A stretch of DNA of 7,360 nt from an uncultured Ruminococcus sp. (GTDB lineage: Bacteria > Bacillota > Clostridia > Oscillospirales > Ruminococcaceae), in assembly GCA_947175975.1 (NCBI GenBank), contig CAMWOX010000077.1, forward strand, positions 1-7,360, read 5' to 3'. Position numbers and translations under genes: made by a program. Under the pieces are notes generated by a model that did not search any database, was not told the origin of the DNA, and was given only the letters and a program-made list of their open reading frames with translations. Shown in pieces: positions 1 through 6,936 of the stretch; position 1 is the first letter of the stretch; the number at the start of each line of letters is the position of its first letter.

Positions 1-1969
1 CATCCATGTAGATTTCATGGACGTATCTCCTAAAATGGTTGTTTCTGTTGCAACTGCAATGATTCCTTTCCTGGAAAATGACGACGCAAACCGTGCGCTG
101 ATGGGTGCAAACATGCAGAGGCAGGCAGTGCCGCTGCTCAGAACAGAGCGTCCTTTTGTTGGTACAGGCATGGAATACAAAGCAGCCGTTGACTCCGGTG
201 TCTGCGTGATTTCCAAAACAGACGGCATTGTTACTTTTGTGTCTGCTGATAAAATCATTGTGCAGGATGCAAACAAGATTGATCACACTTATGAAATGAT
301 CAAATTCCAGCGTTCCAACCAGGATACCTGTGTCAACCAGAGACCAATTGTCAATCTTGGTGATACCATCCGCAAAGGACAGGTACTTGCAGATGGCCCT
401 GCAACTTCTGACGGTGAAATTTCCCTCGGTAAGAATGCCCTGATTGGCTTCATGACATGGGAAGGCTACAACTATGAAGATGCTGTACTGCTGAATGAAC
501 GTCTGGTTCGTGAAGACGTCTTCACTTCAATTCATATTGAAGAATATGAACTGGAATGCCGTGATACCAAGTTAGGGCCGGAGGAAATCACCAGGGACAT
601 TCCGAACGTCGGCGAAGATGCCCTGAAAAATCTTGATGAACATGGTATCATCCGTATTGGTGCGGAGGTAACTGCCGGTGATATTCTGGTTGGTAAAGTC
701 ACACCAAAGGGCGAAACAGAACTCACTGCGGAGGAACGTCTCCTGAGAGCAATCTTCGGTGAAAAAGCCCGTGAAGTCCGTGATAATTCTCTGAAAGTTC
801 CTCATGGCGAGGGCGGCATTGTCATTGATGTAAAAATCTTCAAGCGTGGTGAAAAGGGCAATGATGACATGAATGCTGAAGTTTCCGAACTTGGCACAGG
901 TGTCAACCAGTTAGTCCGCTGCTATATCGCACAGAAGCGTAAAATTTCAGTTGGTGACAAAATGGCAGGCAGACACGGAAACAAGGGTGTTGTTTCCAGA
1001 ATCCTCCCGGAGGAAGATATGCCGTTCCTGCCGGATGGTACGCCGCTTGACATTGTCCTGAATCCTTTGGGCGTTCCGTCCCGTATGAATATCGGACAGG
1101 TTCTTGAAGTACACCTTGGCATGAGTGCAAAAGCGCTTGGCTGGCATATTATGACACCAGTTTTTGACGGTGCGCATGAAGATGATATCCGTGCATGTTT
1201 CCGTGAAGCAAACGAAAGAAACACACCTTACAGAAATGACCCGTTTGAACTCAACCAGATGGATAAAGTCATCAATCCGAAAGCCATTGAAATGAACGAA
1301 GACGGCAAATTCACGCTGTACGACGGACGCACCGGTGAAAAATTCGATAACCGGATTACAGTCGGTTATATGTACTATCTGAAACTCCATCACCTGGTAG
1401 ATGATAAAATCCATGCCCGTTCCGTAGGTCCTTACTCACTTGTCACCCAGCAGCCTCTGGGCGGTAAAGCACAGTTTGGCGGACAGCGTTTCGGCGAAAT
1501 GGAAGTATGGGCTCTTGAAGCTTATGGTGCAGCCTACACGCTTCAGGAAATTCTGACTGTGAAATCAGACGATACAGTCGGACGTGTCAACACTTATGAA
1601 CATATTGTAAAAGGACAGAATGTCCCGAAAGCGGGCATTCCGGAATCGTTTAAAGTATTGATCAAAGAAATGCAGTCTCTTGGGCTGGATGTCAAAGTAC
1701 TTGATGCAAATCAGGAAGAAATTGATCTGAAACAGCATTTTGAAGAAGATGATGACATCCCGATGCCTGCAACGGACTTCAGCGAGGATTATCAGAGCGA
1801 TGAGGACGAATTTATAGAAAACGGCTTCATTACTGGTGATGCAGATACTATGAATGATCATGACGAAGACGAAGATGAGGATGCACCTTATCTTGAAGCC
1901 GCTGAACCGGATTTCAACGAAAACAGTGACAACAGCGAAGAAAGTCCTGAAGATTTTCCCTCATTCTAA
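1..1969 (+). CDS. rpoB: DNA-directed RNA polymerase beta subunit, C-terminal part (5' end outside window)
   Basis: This is the C-terminal 655 residues of the beta subunit of core RNA polymerase. The reading frame is open from base 2, before the first in-frame ATG at 17, so that ATG is internal and the true start lies upstream. The N-terminal lobes and rifampicin clusters I and II, roughly 500-600 residues by comparison with B. subtilis, are missing. Visible signatures in order: VDFMDVSPK near the edge; DDANRALMGANMQRQAVP, which includes the conserved Arg of rifampicin cluster III; TKLGPEEITRDIPNVGEDAL; TPKGETELTAEERLL; GDKMAGRHGNKG (953-988), with conserved active-centre lysines; then GPYSLVTQQPLGGKAQFGGQ and the C-terminal clamp-anchoring region that contacts beta'. 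Two departures from B. subtilis are an extra stretch of about 26 residues near 1211-1309 and a 77-residue tail (1736-1966) with about 32 Asp/Glu and no Lys or Arg. It ends at TAA, 64 nt before rpoC, and is very likely co-transcribed with it. Identification is essentially certain. Confidence 0.98.
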   Translation, partial: IHVDFMDVSPKMVVSVATAMIPFLENDDANRALMGANMQRQAVPLLRTERPFVGTGMEYKAAVDSGVCVISKTDGIVTFVSADKIIVQDANKIDHTYEMIKFQRSNQDTCVNQRPIVNLGDTIRKGQVLADGPATSDGEISLGKNALIGFMTWEGYNYEDAVLLNERLVREDVFTSIHIEEYELECRDTKLGPEEITRDIPNVGEDALKNLDEHGIIRIGAEVTAGDILVGKVTPKGETELTAEERLLRAIFGEKAREVRDNSLKVPHGEGGIVIDVKIFKRGEKGNDDMNAEVSELGTGVNQLVRCYIAQKRKISVGDKMAGRHGNKGVVSRILPEEDMPFLPDGTPLDIVLNPLGVPSRMNIGQVLEVHLGMSAKALGWHIMTPVFDGAHEDDIRACFREANERNTPYRNDPFELNQMDKVINPKAIEMNEDGKFTLYDGRTGEKFDNRITVGYMYYLKLHHLVDDKIHARSVGPYSLVTQQPLGGKAQFGGQRFGEMEVWALEAYGAAYTLQEILTVKSDDTVGRVNTYEHIVKGQNVPKAGIPESFKVLIKEMQSLGLDVKVLDANQEEIDLKQHFEEDDDIPMPATDFSEDYQSDEDEFIENGFITGDADTMNDHDEDEDEDAPYLEAAEPDFNENSDNSEESPEDFPSF

Positions 1970-1983
1970 AGCACACCCATTCA

Positions 1984-2004
1984 GCGGCAGGCAATCCCTG
2001 CCGC
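1984..2004 (+). other. Perfect inverted repeat (RNA hairpin) in the rpoB-rpoC spacer
   Basis: GCGGCAGG at 1984-1991 is the exact reverse complement of CCTGCCGC at 1997-2004, separated by a 5-nt loop (CAATC). The stem is 8 bp with 7 G-C pairs, so it should be stable in RNA. It begins 14 nt after the rpoB stop and ends 15 nt before the rpoC Shine-Dalgarno sequence. No T-run follows (the next bases are AGCCATCTTG), so it does not look like an intrinsic terminator. An mRNA processing or stabilising element, or a modulator of rpoC translation or of polymerase pausing, is possible. The role is inferred; only the structure is seen. Confidence 0.6.
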
Positions 2005-2019
2005 AGCCATCTTGTATTT

Positions 2020-2026
2020 AGGAGGT
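2020..2026 (+). promoter_or_regulatory. Strong Shine-Dalgarno sequence for rpoC
   Basis: AGGAGGT is a full-length match to the 16S rRNA anti-Shine-Dalgarno sequence and lies 7 nt before the TTG at 2034. It decides the rpoC start: no in-frame ATG or GTG sits at a comparable distance, and the protein read from this TTG begins with the expected short leader before the conserved IGLASPERIREWSYG segment. The strong site probably compensates for the weak TTG start codon. Confidence 0.9.
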
Positions 2027-2033
2027 AACCAGC

Positions 2034-5000
2034 TTGGAATCTAATACTTTTGAATCCCTGCAAATCGGACTCGCTTCTCCGGAGCGAATCAGAGAGTGGT
2101 CCTATGGTGTTGTAGAACGCCCCGAAACAATCAATTACAGAACGCAGAAACCTGAAACAGGCGGTTTGTACTGTGAACGCATTTTCGGACCGACAAAAGA
2201 CTGGGAGTGCCATTGCGGCAAATTTAAAAAAATCCGTTTCAAGGGAAAAGTCTGCGACCGCTGCGGCGTAGAAGTCACCCGTGCCAGAGTCCGTCGTGAG
2301 CGTATGGGACACATTGAGCTTGCCGCTCCAGTGTCACATATCTGGTATTTCAAAGGCACCCCCTCAAGGATTGGTCAGGTGCTGGAAATTTCACAGAAGC
2401 GTCTCGAAGAAGTATTGTACTTCACAAAATATGTTGTCATTGAACCAGGTGAAACAGCTTTACTCAAGAACAGTCTGCTTACGGAAGATGAATATAAAAA
2501 GAATCACGAAAAATATGGCGATACATTCATTGCAGAAATGGGTGCAGAAGCCATTCAGTGGTTGCTTGACGAATATGATCCTGAGTGTTACACGAGATTT
2601 TTTGAAAGAAATCTCCCTTTAGTTGCAAAAGTAATCGGCTTACCGGAACAACAGGTACACGATTATCTGCACAAGTTCAGCTATTATATTGAAGAAGCTG
2701 GGCAGTCCGGCTATCACAACGGCGATATCATATCTTATGCAGAATACAAAGAAATGATCCTGCCGTACAATCGCAAATGCGAAGATGATGAAAATACACC
2801 AGCAAAAATCAAGAGTGGATTTGCATACATGCTTGAACTGTTCGATGCAAATTTTGATCCCACGAATGAAGAATACGCAGAAATCCGCAAGGAAAACTGG
2901 GTAAATGATCTCCAGTATACGGCTGATAGTTTGAAAGATGAACTGAAAGGCTTGCCGAACGGACAGAAGAAAATCAAACTCCTGAAACGTCTGGAAATTA
3001 TTGAGGCATTTTTACAGTCCGGCAATAAGCCCGCCTGGATGATCATGAATGTTGTACCAGTAATTCCACCTGATCTCCGTCCAATGGTAATGCTCGACGG
3101 CGGCAGATATGCAACATCTGATCTGAATGATCTTTACAGACGTGTGATCAACAGAAACAACCGTTTACAGCGTATGTTGAAACTCGAAGCACCAGACATT
3201 ATTGTCCGCAATGAGAAACGCATGTTACAGGAAGCCGTTGATGCCCTGGTAGATAACGGAAGACACGGCAGACCGGTTACTGGTCCAAACAATCGTGCAT
3301 TAAAATCACTTTCTGACATGTTAAAAGGCAAGCAGGGACGCTTCCGTCAGAACTTGCTTGGTAAACGTGTAGACTATTCCGGACGTTCCGTTATCGTTGT
3401 AGGACCAGAACTGAAAATGTACCAGTGTGGTCTGCCAAAAGAAATGGCATTGGAACTGTTCAAGCCGTTCGTCCTCAAGCGTTTGGTTGATACAGGGGTC
3501 ATTGCCAATATCAAGAGTGCAAGAAAGATTGTAGACCGTGCAACAGACAAATCCGTATGGGATGCATTAGAACATGTCATCAAATCTCATCCGGTATTGC
3601 TGAACCGTGCGCCTACCCTGCACCGCCTGGGCATTCAGGCATTCGAGCCGATTCTTGTGGAAGGTCGTGCGCTGAAACTGCATCCATTAGTATGCTCGGC
3701 ATTTAATGCTGACTTCGATGGTGACCAGATGGCAGTACATCTGCCGCTTTCCGCAGAGGCACAGGCAGAGGCAAGATTCCTGATGCTGGCAGCCAATAAC
3801 TTGCTGAAGCCCTCTGACGGTCGTCCCGTGGCTGTTCCGTCTCAGGACATGGTACTGGGTTCTTATTATCTGACACTCCTGAAAGAAGACGATAAAGGCG
3901 CAGGAAAATGTTTCCGTGATATTGACGAAGCTATGATGGCTTACTATGAGGGTGATGTCACACTTCATGCACCAATCAAGGTCAGAATCACAAAAGACGT
4001 TGCAGAGAAAAAACTGTCCAAAATCATTGACTGCACCATTGGCAGATTGATCTTCAATGAAAATATCCCGCAGAATCTGGGATATGTCGATAGAACCAAT
4101 TCAGACCGTCAGTTCGATCTGGAAGTTTCTTTCTTAGTCAGAAAAGGACAGCTTTCTGAGATCATTGACAGATGCATCAAGATCCATGGTACGACAACGA
4201 CTTCTGAAGTACTGGACAAAATTAAAGCACTGGGCTTTAAGTACTCCACAAAATCCGGCATTACAACAGCCGTTTGCGATGCGACAATCCCGCCGCAGAA
4301 AAAAGAGATTTTAAAAGCCGCTGATGCCAAAATTGACGAAATCAATGAAATGTTCGATAACGGCTATATTTCCTCCATGGAAAAATCTCAGCTTGTTGTA
4401 CAGACCTGGAATAAAGCAACGGATGATGTTACCGATGCACTCCAGAAAAACATGAATCCCTACAATCCTATCCAGATGATGGCACACTCCGGCGCACGTG
4501 GTTCTATTGCACAGCTCCGTCAGCTTGCCGGAATGCGTGGATTGATTGCAAATACTTCCGGTACAACGATTGAAATTCCGATTCGTGCAAACTACCGTGA
4601 GGGCTTAAATATCCTGGAATATTTTATCTCCTCCCGTGGTGCTCGTAAGGGACTTGCAGATACGGCACTCCGTACAGCAGACTCCGGTTATCTCACCCGC
4701 CGTCTTGTGGATGTATCACAGGATGTTATCATCCGTGAACAGGACTGCGGCACAGAAAACGGCATTGAAGTCTATGAAATCCGCAATGGCACGGAATTAA
4801 TCGAACCCATGAAAGACCGCCTTGCAGGACGTTTTCTGTGTACAGATCTGCGTGATGCTGAAACAGGTGAATTGATTATCAGCAAAGACAAACTGCTCAC
4901 AGAAAAAGATGCTGAAAAAATCATCAAATTGGGCATTGAGCGTATTAAAATCCGTTCTGTCCTGAAATGCAGAGCAAAACAAGGTGTCTGTGCGAAGTGC

Positions 5001-5966
5001 TATGGTGCAAACCTGGCGAATAATAATCTTGTTTCTGTCGGTGAAGCAATCGGCATTATCGCAGCCCAGTCTATTGGTGAACCTGGTACACAGCTCACCA
5101 TGCGTACGTTTCATACCGGCGGTATTGCCTCCGGCGGTGAGGGCGGTGATATTACACAGGGTCTCCCCCGTGTAGAAGAATTATTTGAAGCAAGAAAGCC
5201 GAAAAACGCTGCAATCATTGCAGGTATTGACGGTGTTGTGCATCTCGAAGAAGTCAAGAATGTCCGTACACTCTTTATTCGGAATCAGGAAACAGGCGAA
5301 GAAATTTCTGAATCCATCCCCTACAATTATAAATACAAGAATATCCACGAAGGGTCAATTGTTCACAAAGGTGACCGTCTCACGGAAGGCAATGCTTATC
5401 CGTCCAGAATCCTGGAAGTATTGGATACTTCTGCTGTACAGGACTATATTATCATTGAAGTTCAGAAAGTATATCGCTTGCAGGGTGTAGATATTAACGA
5501 CAAGCATATCGAAGTCATTGTGCGTCAGATGCTCCGCAAAGTTCGTATTGAAGATGCAGGCAGTAGCAGTGAAATACCAAATACAGAATATCTGCTTCCT
5601 GGTACACTTGTAGAACGCAAGCATGTGGATGAAATCAATGAAAAGCTCCAGACTCTGATTGACAGTGGTCGCACGGATCTTTCTCTGGTGGCAACTTCAG
5701 ATGTCCTGCAGGGCATTACAAAGGCAGCTTCCAGCTCCGACAGCTTCCTGTCTGCGGCATCATTCCAGGAAACAACCAAAGCCCTTACAGATGCTGCAAT
5801 CCGTGGAAAGATTGACCCGTTGCAGGGACTGAAAGAAAACGTTATGATCGGTAAACTAATTCCTGCCGGAACAGGTATGGATATTTACAATAATGTTCAG
5901 CTTGTCAGGGCATCTAAGGCAGATTCCCCAGCGGATCACACCGCTCCGCTGCCGACTATGGTCTAA
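2034..5966 (+). CDS. rpoC: DNA-directed RNA polymerase beta' subunit (complete, TTG start)
   Basis: The catalytic beta' subunit of core RNA polymerase, 1310 aa. Features in order: N-terminal zinc-binding domain with C59, C61, C74 and C77; switch/lid/rudder region around 405-480 (GRPVTGPNNR, GKRVDYSGRSVIVVGPEL); the Mg-binding active-site loop NADFDGDQM with D560, D562 and D564; bridge helix near 807-840 (SGARGSIAQLRQLAGMRGL); second zinc site C905, C979, C986 and C989; trigger-loop region about 999-1057 (GEAIGIIAAQSIGEPGTQLTMRTFHTGG); and the C-terminal SFQETTKALTDAAIRGKIDPLQGLKENV segment that contacts omega. There is no large insertion in the trigger loop, unlike E. coli. The protein is about 110 residues longer than B. 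subtilis RpoC. Most of the excess is one block at about residues 183-288, between MGAEAIQWLLDEYD and the region leading to KRLEIIEAFLQSGNKPAWMI. Translation starts at TTG behind a strong AGGAGGT. It follows rpoB by 64 nt and is closed by a strong terminator. All catalytic and zinc ligands are intact. Confidence 0.99.
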   Translation: MESNTFESLQIGLASPERIREWSYGVVERPETINYRTQKPETGGLYCERIFGPTKDWECHCGKFKKIRFKGKVCDRCGVEVTRARVRRERMGHIELAAPVSHIWYFKGTPSRIGQVLEISQKRLEEVLYFTKYVVIEPGETALLKNSLLTEDEYKKNHEKYGDTFIAEMGAEAIQWLLDEYDPECYTRFFERNLPLVAKVIGLPEQQVHDYLHKFSYYIEEAGQSGYHNGDIISYAEYKEMILPYNRKCEDDENTPAKIKSGFAYMLELFDANFDPTNEEYAEIRKENWVNDLQYTADSLKDELKGLPNGQKKIKLLKRLEIIEAFLQSGNKPAWMIMNVVPVIPPDLRPMVMLDGGRYATSDLNDLYRRVINRNNRLQRMLKLEAPDIIVRNEKRMLQEAVDALVDNGRHGRPVTGPNNRALKSLSDMLKGKQGRFRQNLLGKRVDYSGRSVIVVGPELKMYQCGLPKEMALELFKPFVLKRLVDTGVIANIKSARKIVDRATDKSVWDALEHVIKSHPVLLNRAPTLHRLGIQAFEPILVEGRALKLHPLVCSAFNADFDGDQMAVHLPLSAEAQAEARFLMLAANNLLKPSDGRPVAVPSQDMVLGSYYLTLLKEDDKGAGKCFRDIDEAMMAYYEGDVTLHAPIKVRITKDVAEKKLSKIIDCTIGRLIFNENIPQNLGYVDRTNSDRQFDLEVSFLVRKGQLSEIIDRCIKIHGTTTTSEVLDKIKALGFKYSTKSGITTAVCDATIPPQKKEILKAADAKIDEINEMFDNGYISSMEKSQLVVQTWNKATDDVTDALQKNMNPYNPIQMMAHSGARGSIAQLRQLAGMRGLIANTSGTTIEIPIRANYREGLNILEYFISSRGARKGLADTALRTADSGYLTRRLVDVSQDVIIREQDCGTENGIEVYEIRNGTELIEPMKDRLAGRFLCTDLRDAETGELIISKDKLLTEKDAEKIIKLGIERIKIRSVLKCRAKQGVCAKCYGANLANNNLVSVGEAIGIIAAQSIGEPGTQLTMRTFHTGGIASGGEGGDITQGLPRVEELFEARKPKNAAIIAGIDGVVHLEEVKNVRTLFIRNQETGEEISESIPYNYKYKNIHEGSIVHKGDRLTEGNAYPSRILEVLDTSAVQDYIIIEVQKVYRLQGVDINDKHIEVIVRQMLRKVRIEDAGSSSEIPNTEYLLPGTLVERKHVDEINEKLQTLIDSGRTDLSLVATSDVLQGITKAASSSDSFLSAASFQETTKALTDAAIRGKIDPLQGLKENVMIGKLIPAGTGMDIYNNVQLVRASKADSPADHTAPLPTMV

Positions 5967-5983
5967 GTCATCCAACCATGATA

Positions 5984-6022
5984 AAAAAGCAGCATGTCAT
6001 CATTCTGAACATGCTGCTTTTT
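5984..6022 (+). terminator. Intrinsic (Rho-independent) terminator after rpoC, possibly bidirectional
   Basis: The perfect 14-bp inverted repeat AAAAAGCAGCATGT (5984-5997) / ACATGCTGCTTTTT (6009-6022) encloses an 11-nt loop. The GC-containing core GCAGCATGT/ACATGCTGC is flanked by an A-run on the left and a T-run on the right, the classic intrinsic terminator form. It begins 17 nt after the rpoC stop and should end the rpoB-rpoC transcript. The symmetric A and T runs would also let it work on the opposite strand, but no minus-strand gene is visible in the window to need that. Confidence 0.93.
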
Positions 6023-6046
6023 CAGATTTATTATATTTATTATAAA
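6019..6046 (+). promoter_or_regulatory. Possible sigma-A-type promoter for the ttcA-tcdA unit
   Basis: A TATAAA hexamer at 6041-6046 matches 5 of 6 bases of the -10 consensus. A weak -35-like TTTTCA at 6019-6024 (4 of 6) lies 16 nt upstream and overlaps the terminator T-run. An alternative -10 is TATATT at 6032-6037. A start near 6053 would leave only about 10 nt of leader before the ATG at 6063. A promoter is expected here, because a strong terminator separates this unit from rpoC. The region is so AT-rich, however, that -10-like hexamers arise easily by chance, so the exact position is a guess. Confidence 0.3.
6027..6044 (+). repeat. Perfect tandem repeat of a 9-bp AT-rich unit (two copies)
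   Basis: TTTATTATA occurs twice back to back, at 6027-6035 and 6036-6044, just after the terminator and 18 nt before the downstream start codon. It overlaps the possible -10 element. It may be a slippage product or simple AT-rich promoter sequence; no function can be assigned. Confidence 0.6.
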
Positions 6047-6062
6047 GAAAGCGTGTCATACT

Positions 6063-6935
6063 ATGCAGATTCCAAATCCGATTGAAGAAACAATCGTCAG
6101 AAAATTCAATAAAACAATCTGGCTGAAATTTCTGAAAGGCATTAAAGAATATCAATTAATTCAGGAGGGAGATAAAATCGCTGTCTGCATTTCCGGCGGC
6201 AAAGACTCCATGCTGATGGCAAAATGTATGCAGAGAATGCAGCGTTACAGCAAATTCCCGTTTGAAGTCGTGTTCCTGGTAATGAATCCCGGCTATAACG
6301 AGAGAAACAGATTAAAAATTATAGAAAACGCAGAATTACTGGATATTCCGATCCAGATATTTGATGCCAGAATCTTTGATTATGTTGTCACAGTCGATCA
6401 GAATCCTTGTTATCTCTGTGCGAGAATGCGTCGGGGGCATTTATATAAGACAGCGCAGGATCTGGGATGCAACAAAATCGCTCTGGGACATCATTTTGAT
6501 GACGTCATCGAAACGATCCTGATGGGAATGCTATATGGTTCCCAGATTCAGACAATGATGCCCAAAATCCACAGTGAAAATTTTAAAGATATGCAGTTGA
6601 TCCGTCCGTTATATCTTGTCAGAGAATCGGATATTATTGCCTGGCAGGAATATAATCAGCTCGAGTTTATTCAATGTGCGTGTCGTTTTACGGAAAAATA
6701 CGAAATTGACCAGAACGGCGGAAACAGTTCGAAACGGCAGGAAATCAAAGAATTATTACAGCAGTTAAGAAAAATTAGTCCTGCAATTGATAAAAATATC
6801 TTCCGAAGTGTCGAAAATGTCAATCTAAAGACAATTATTTCTTATCATATTGGCGATGAATATCATCATTTTTTAGATGATTATGACAATGCTGTGACCA
6901 ACCATGGCACAAAAGCCGGAGAGGGGCGTTCCTGA
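6063..6935 (+). CDS. ttcA: TtcA-family PP-loop ATPase, probable tRNA 2-thiocytidine(32) synthetase
   Basis: A 290-aa cytosolic N-type ATP pyrophosphatase of the TtcA/TilS group. TtcA activates C32 of certain tRNAs by adenylation and inserts sulfur to give 2-thiocytidine, using a [4Fe-4S] cluster held by three cysteines. Seen here: the PP-loop SGGKDS at residues 44-49 after the strand DKIAVCI; a CxxC pair C116/C119 in NPCYLCARMRRG; the GHHFDDVIET motif at 142-151, which corresponds to GHHRDD in E. coli TtcA; and C205 and C207 in FIQCACRF, one of which should be the third cluster ligand. Length is close to E. coli TtcA (311 aa). The ATG at 6063 places the PP-loop at the usual distance, and no other upstream in-frame start is visible. 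Its Shine-Dalgarno sequence is poor (only AAAGAAAG at 6044-6051). Its stop is one base before the next gene, another tRNA anticodon-loop enzyme, which supports a tRNA role. TtcA-like proteins in Firmicutes are less studied, so a different thiolation target is possible. Confidence 0.8.
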   Translation: MQIPNPIEETIVRKFNKTIWLKFLKGIKEYQLIQEGDKIAVCISGGKDSMLMAKCMQRMQRYSKFPFEVVFLVMNPGYNERNRLKIIENAELLDIPIQIFDARIFDYVVTVDQNPCYLCARMRRGHLYKTAQDLGCNKIALGHHFDDVIETILMGMLYGSQIQTMMPKIHSENFKDMQLIRPLYLVRESDIIAWQEYNQLEFIQCACRFTEKYEIDQNGGNSSKRQEIKELLQQLRKISPAIDKNIFRSVENVNLKTIISYHIGDEYHHFLDDYDNAVTNHGTKAGEGRS

Positions 6936-6936
6936 T

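Noticed and set aside
17..19. ATG as the start of the rpoB fragment
   Set aside because: The frame continues upstream to the window edge with the conserved residues IHVDF, so this Met is internal to the VDFMDVSPK motif.
947..1414. Minus-strand open frame of 155 codons
   Set aside because: It lies wholly inside rpoB, opposite strongly conserved coding sequence. The translation is rich in Cys, Phe and Ile without any recognisable motif, and no ribosome binding site was noticed. It is a shadow frame.
1862..1883. GAC/GAA/GAT-rich run resembling a microsatellite
   Set aside because: It encodes the Asp/Glu core of the RpoB tail with varied codons. It is low-complexity coding sequence rather than a true DNA repeat.
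2072..2088. Small dyad around CTCCGGAG at the start of rpoC
   Set aside because: It is short, lies within conserved coding sequence, and is easily explained by codon composition.
2281..2622. Plus-strand open frame of 113 codons inside rpoC
   Set aside because: It is a +1-type overlap with a conserved region of rpoC and has no recognisable domain. The rpoC frame is unambiguous across it.
3687..3968. Minus-strand open frame opposite the rpoC active-site region
   Set aside because: It is antisense to the NADFDGDQM coding region, with no family resemblance and no independent expression signals.
6163..6171. AGGAGG-like sequence within ttcA suggesting a later start
   Set aside because: No suitable start codon follows at the right distance, and starting there would remove residues immediately before the PP-loop. 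It encodes part of QEGDK in the conserved frame.
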